DNA from: an uncultured Desulfomonile sp.
GTDB lineage: Bacteria; Desulfobacterota; Desulfomonilia; Desulfomonilales; Desulfomonilaceae
DNA length: 6,460 bases
Direction of reading: 5' to 3'
Assembly (NCBI GenBank): GCA_903920415.1
Contig: CAIXMD010000109.1
Location: forward strand, 1-6,460
The position numbers and the translations under genes are program-made. The notes below the pieces were generated by a model that saw only the letters and a program-made list of their open reading frames with translations, had not been told where the DNA came from and did no database searches. Positions 5,154 through 6,460 of this stretch are shown here, in pieces. Position 1 is the stretch's first letter, and each line of letters opens with the position of its first letter.

Positions 5154-6460
5154 ATGAAAGTGAATGTCGACAAATGCAAAGGATGTGGCGCATGCCTGCT
5201 GGACTGCCCTCAGGACGCCATAAGGCTCGTCAAGAAAAAGGCTTCGATAAGTGATGCCTGTTCCGAATGCGGAGCCTGTCTCAGAACCTGCCCGGAGGAA
5301 GCTTTTTTCTCGGAAGATGCCCCGGCTCCAGGATCTGCATCCTGCGAAGCGTGTCCTATTCGCTGCCAAATCAAGGACGGATTCACCGGAGCATGTCACC
5401 GTTTCATTAACCGAGGTGGCAAGCTCGAACGCACTATTTCGTTGTTGACATATGAAGAGGTCAAGCATCTGGCTGGACCAGACTGGGAGCCTGCAATTCG
5501 ACAACCTCTTATAACCGCAATAGGGGCAGGTACCACTTATCCGGACTGCAAACCTGCGCCTCACATAGTTCAATCCAAAGTGGATGGAATAGATGTAGTG
5601 ACAGTGGTTACGGAAGCACCTCTCAGCTATTCAGGAATAAAGTTGAAGATTGATACTGACACTAACATCGGCGAAGAAGGTGCCGCGATTTTTTATAGGA
5701 AGAAAAAGATAGGACATTTGACAACTGAGGAATATGGATCAAAAATCCTCTCCATCGGTGGAATTAATGTGCTTACCGGACTTAACGGTCTGACCGCGGC
5801 GAGGCTTGTTTCAGAAATTTCCAACCGCAGGCGAGTGAAGCTACGCATTGAAGGTGGTAGTAAGTTGGACCTTCAAGTCGGTCACCAGCCCATAATCGAT
5901 GGAAAAATGGAAGAGGTGATGAGGGTTGGATGTGGAAGTGCCACATTGGGGCTTTTTGCGAATATTTTTAGAGAGGTGTCCGATGAGGTCATTGTTCTGG
6001 ACTCCCACCTCACCGGCCTCATGAGTGAGCATCCTGCCGGAGTCTACTTAGGACTTGAGCCCAGCGGAGTCGGCCTAAGATTCAAGCGGAGCACGCCCGG
6101 GCGATATTTTGGCGATCATGGTAAGGGCTGGGGAGGAACGTCTATCACTGTGCCCTCGGAAATTATTGGGGACATCGACATGAACAAGGCTCGACCGGGT
6201 ATGCGAATCCTTATTACAGAAACGACGGGGCGAAAGTCCATATTGCTTGAATTGGGATGTGACGGAGATCTTCTGGAAATTTCTATGACCCGGGAGGCCA
6301 GGCAGGCCGTGTCAGAATTAGCCGATTCGTGTCAGGAGTCCAGGGTGTCGGCGGTGTATTGCGGCGGTTCCGGTGGGAGTGCTCGAGCTGGGGTAACCCG
6401 ATATCCAATAAAGTTGACCAGAGCCGTTCATGCTATGAAGGCCCGCTTGACCGTCGGTGG
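5154..6460 (+). CDS. hnr: 6-hydroxynicotinate reductase, iron-sulfur protein with N-terminal ferredoxin domain (3' end beyond window)
   Basis: An open frame of 435 codons without a stop runs from the ATG at 5154 off the right edge. The N-terminus is a bacterial ferredoxin domain with two [4Fe-4S] motifs: Cys8/11/14/18 (CKGCGACLLDCP) and Cys36/39/42/46 (CSECGACLRTCP). A third cysteine group follows: Cys64, Cys67, Cys71 (CEACPIRC) and Cys81. The rest has no generic fold I can name. It carries glycine-rich signatures such as VGCGSATLG, LDSHLTGLMSEHPAGVYLG, HGKGWGGTSI and YCGGSGGSARAGVTRYP, which I associate with 6-hydroxynicotinate reductase (EC 1.3.7.1). That enzyme uses reduced ferredoxin to convert 6-hydroxynicotinate to 1,4,5,6-tetrahydro-6-oxonicotinate, the enamidase substrate; the adjacent enamidase gene supports the call. 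Family members are about 500 residues as I recall, so perhaps 60-70 residues are missing. The gene starts 10 bases after the enamidase stop with no good Shine-Dalgarno; GTG at 5160 is a less likely start. No signal peptide or membrane segment was seen. Confidence 0.85.
   Translation, partial: MKVNVDKCKGCGACLLDCPQDAIRLVKKKASISDACSECGACLRTCPEEAFFSEDAPAPGSASCEACPIRCQIKDGFTGACHRFINRGGKLERTISLLTYEEVKHLAGPDWEPAIRQPLITAIGAGTTYPDCKPAPHIVQSKVDGIDVVTVVTEAPLSYSGIKLKIDTDTNIGEEGAAIFYRKKKIGHLTTEEYGSKILSIGGINVLTGLNGLTAARLVSEISNRRRVKLRIEGGSKLDLQVGHQPIIDGKMEEVMRVGCGSATLGLFANIFREVSDEVIVLDSHLTGLMSEHPAGVYLGLEPSGVGLRFKRSTPGRYFGDHGKGWGGTSITVPSEIIGDIDMNKARPGMRILITETTGRKSILLELGCDGDLLEISMTREARQAVSELADSCQESRVSAVYCGGSGGSARAGVTRYPIKLTRAVHAMKARLTVG

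Noticed and set aside
5251..5448. 65-codon plus-strand open frame inside the reductase gene
   Set aside because: It is out of frame with the ferredoxin cysteines and the longer uninterrupted reading from 5154, so it is a shadow frame.
5130..5573. 147-codon open frame on the minus strand
   Set aside because: It lies opposite the ferredoxin-domain region of the reductase, whose cysteine motifs are unmistakable. The minus-strand product has no recognisable motif.

Overview
The window is a single densely packed block of six genes, all on the + strand. It reads as one operon for anaerobic breakdown of an N-heterocycle, most probably nicotinate (or 6-hydroxynicotinate). The longest gap between genes is 35 bases, so no stretch over 300 bases lacks a gene. 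No rRNA, tRNA, CRISPR array, insertion sequence or clear rho-independent terminator was seen.

Layout: the 3' end of a livF-type ABC transporter ATPase gene (1-285). Then a three-subunit molybdenum hydroxylase of the xanthine dehydrogenase family: [2Fe-2S] subunit (301-813), FAD subunit (803-1678) and molybdopterin subunit (1686-3947). Then enamidase (3983-5143). Last, a ferredoxin-domain protein recognised as 6-hydroxynicotinate reductase (5154 to the window edge). Junctions are +15, -11, +7, +35 and +10 bases, which suggests co-transcription and partly coupled translation.

How the genes fit together: in the pathway known from Eubacterium barkeri, nicotinate is hydroxylated to 6-hydroxynicotinate by a molybdenum enzyme. 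A ferredoxin-dependent iron-sulfur reductase reduces that to 1,4,5,6-tetrahydro-6-oxonicotinate. Enamidase then opens the ring to 2-formylglutarate and ammonia. All three steps have a candidate here. Later steps (2-hydroxymethylglutarate dehydrogenase, 2-methyleneglutarate mutase and onward to propionate and pyruvate) would have to lie outside the window. The upstream branched-chain-amino-acid-type (Liv) transporter may import the substrate; that is inference from position.

Organism: the reductase and enamidase point to a strict anaerobe. Base composition looks near 50% GC by eye. A Liv transporter next to a one-piece molybdenum subunit fits a sulfate-reducing or syntrophic Desulfobacterota-like bacterium better than a low-GC clostridium, but this is a soft guess. 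The system is a variant of a known pathway rather than a wholly new one. Its distinctive points are the unsplit molybdenum subunit, the transporter linkage, the extra cysteine set in the reductase and a perfect hairpin near the FAD/molybdenum subunit junction.
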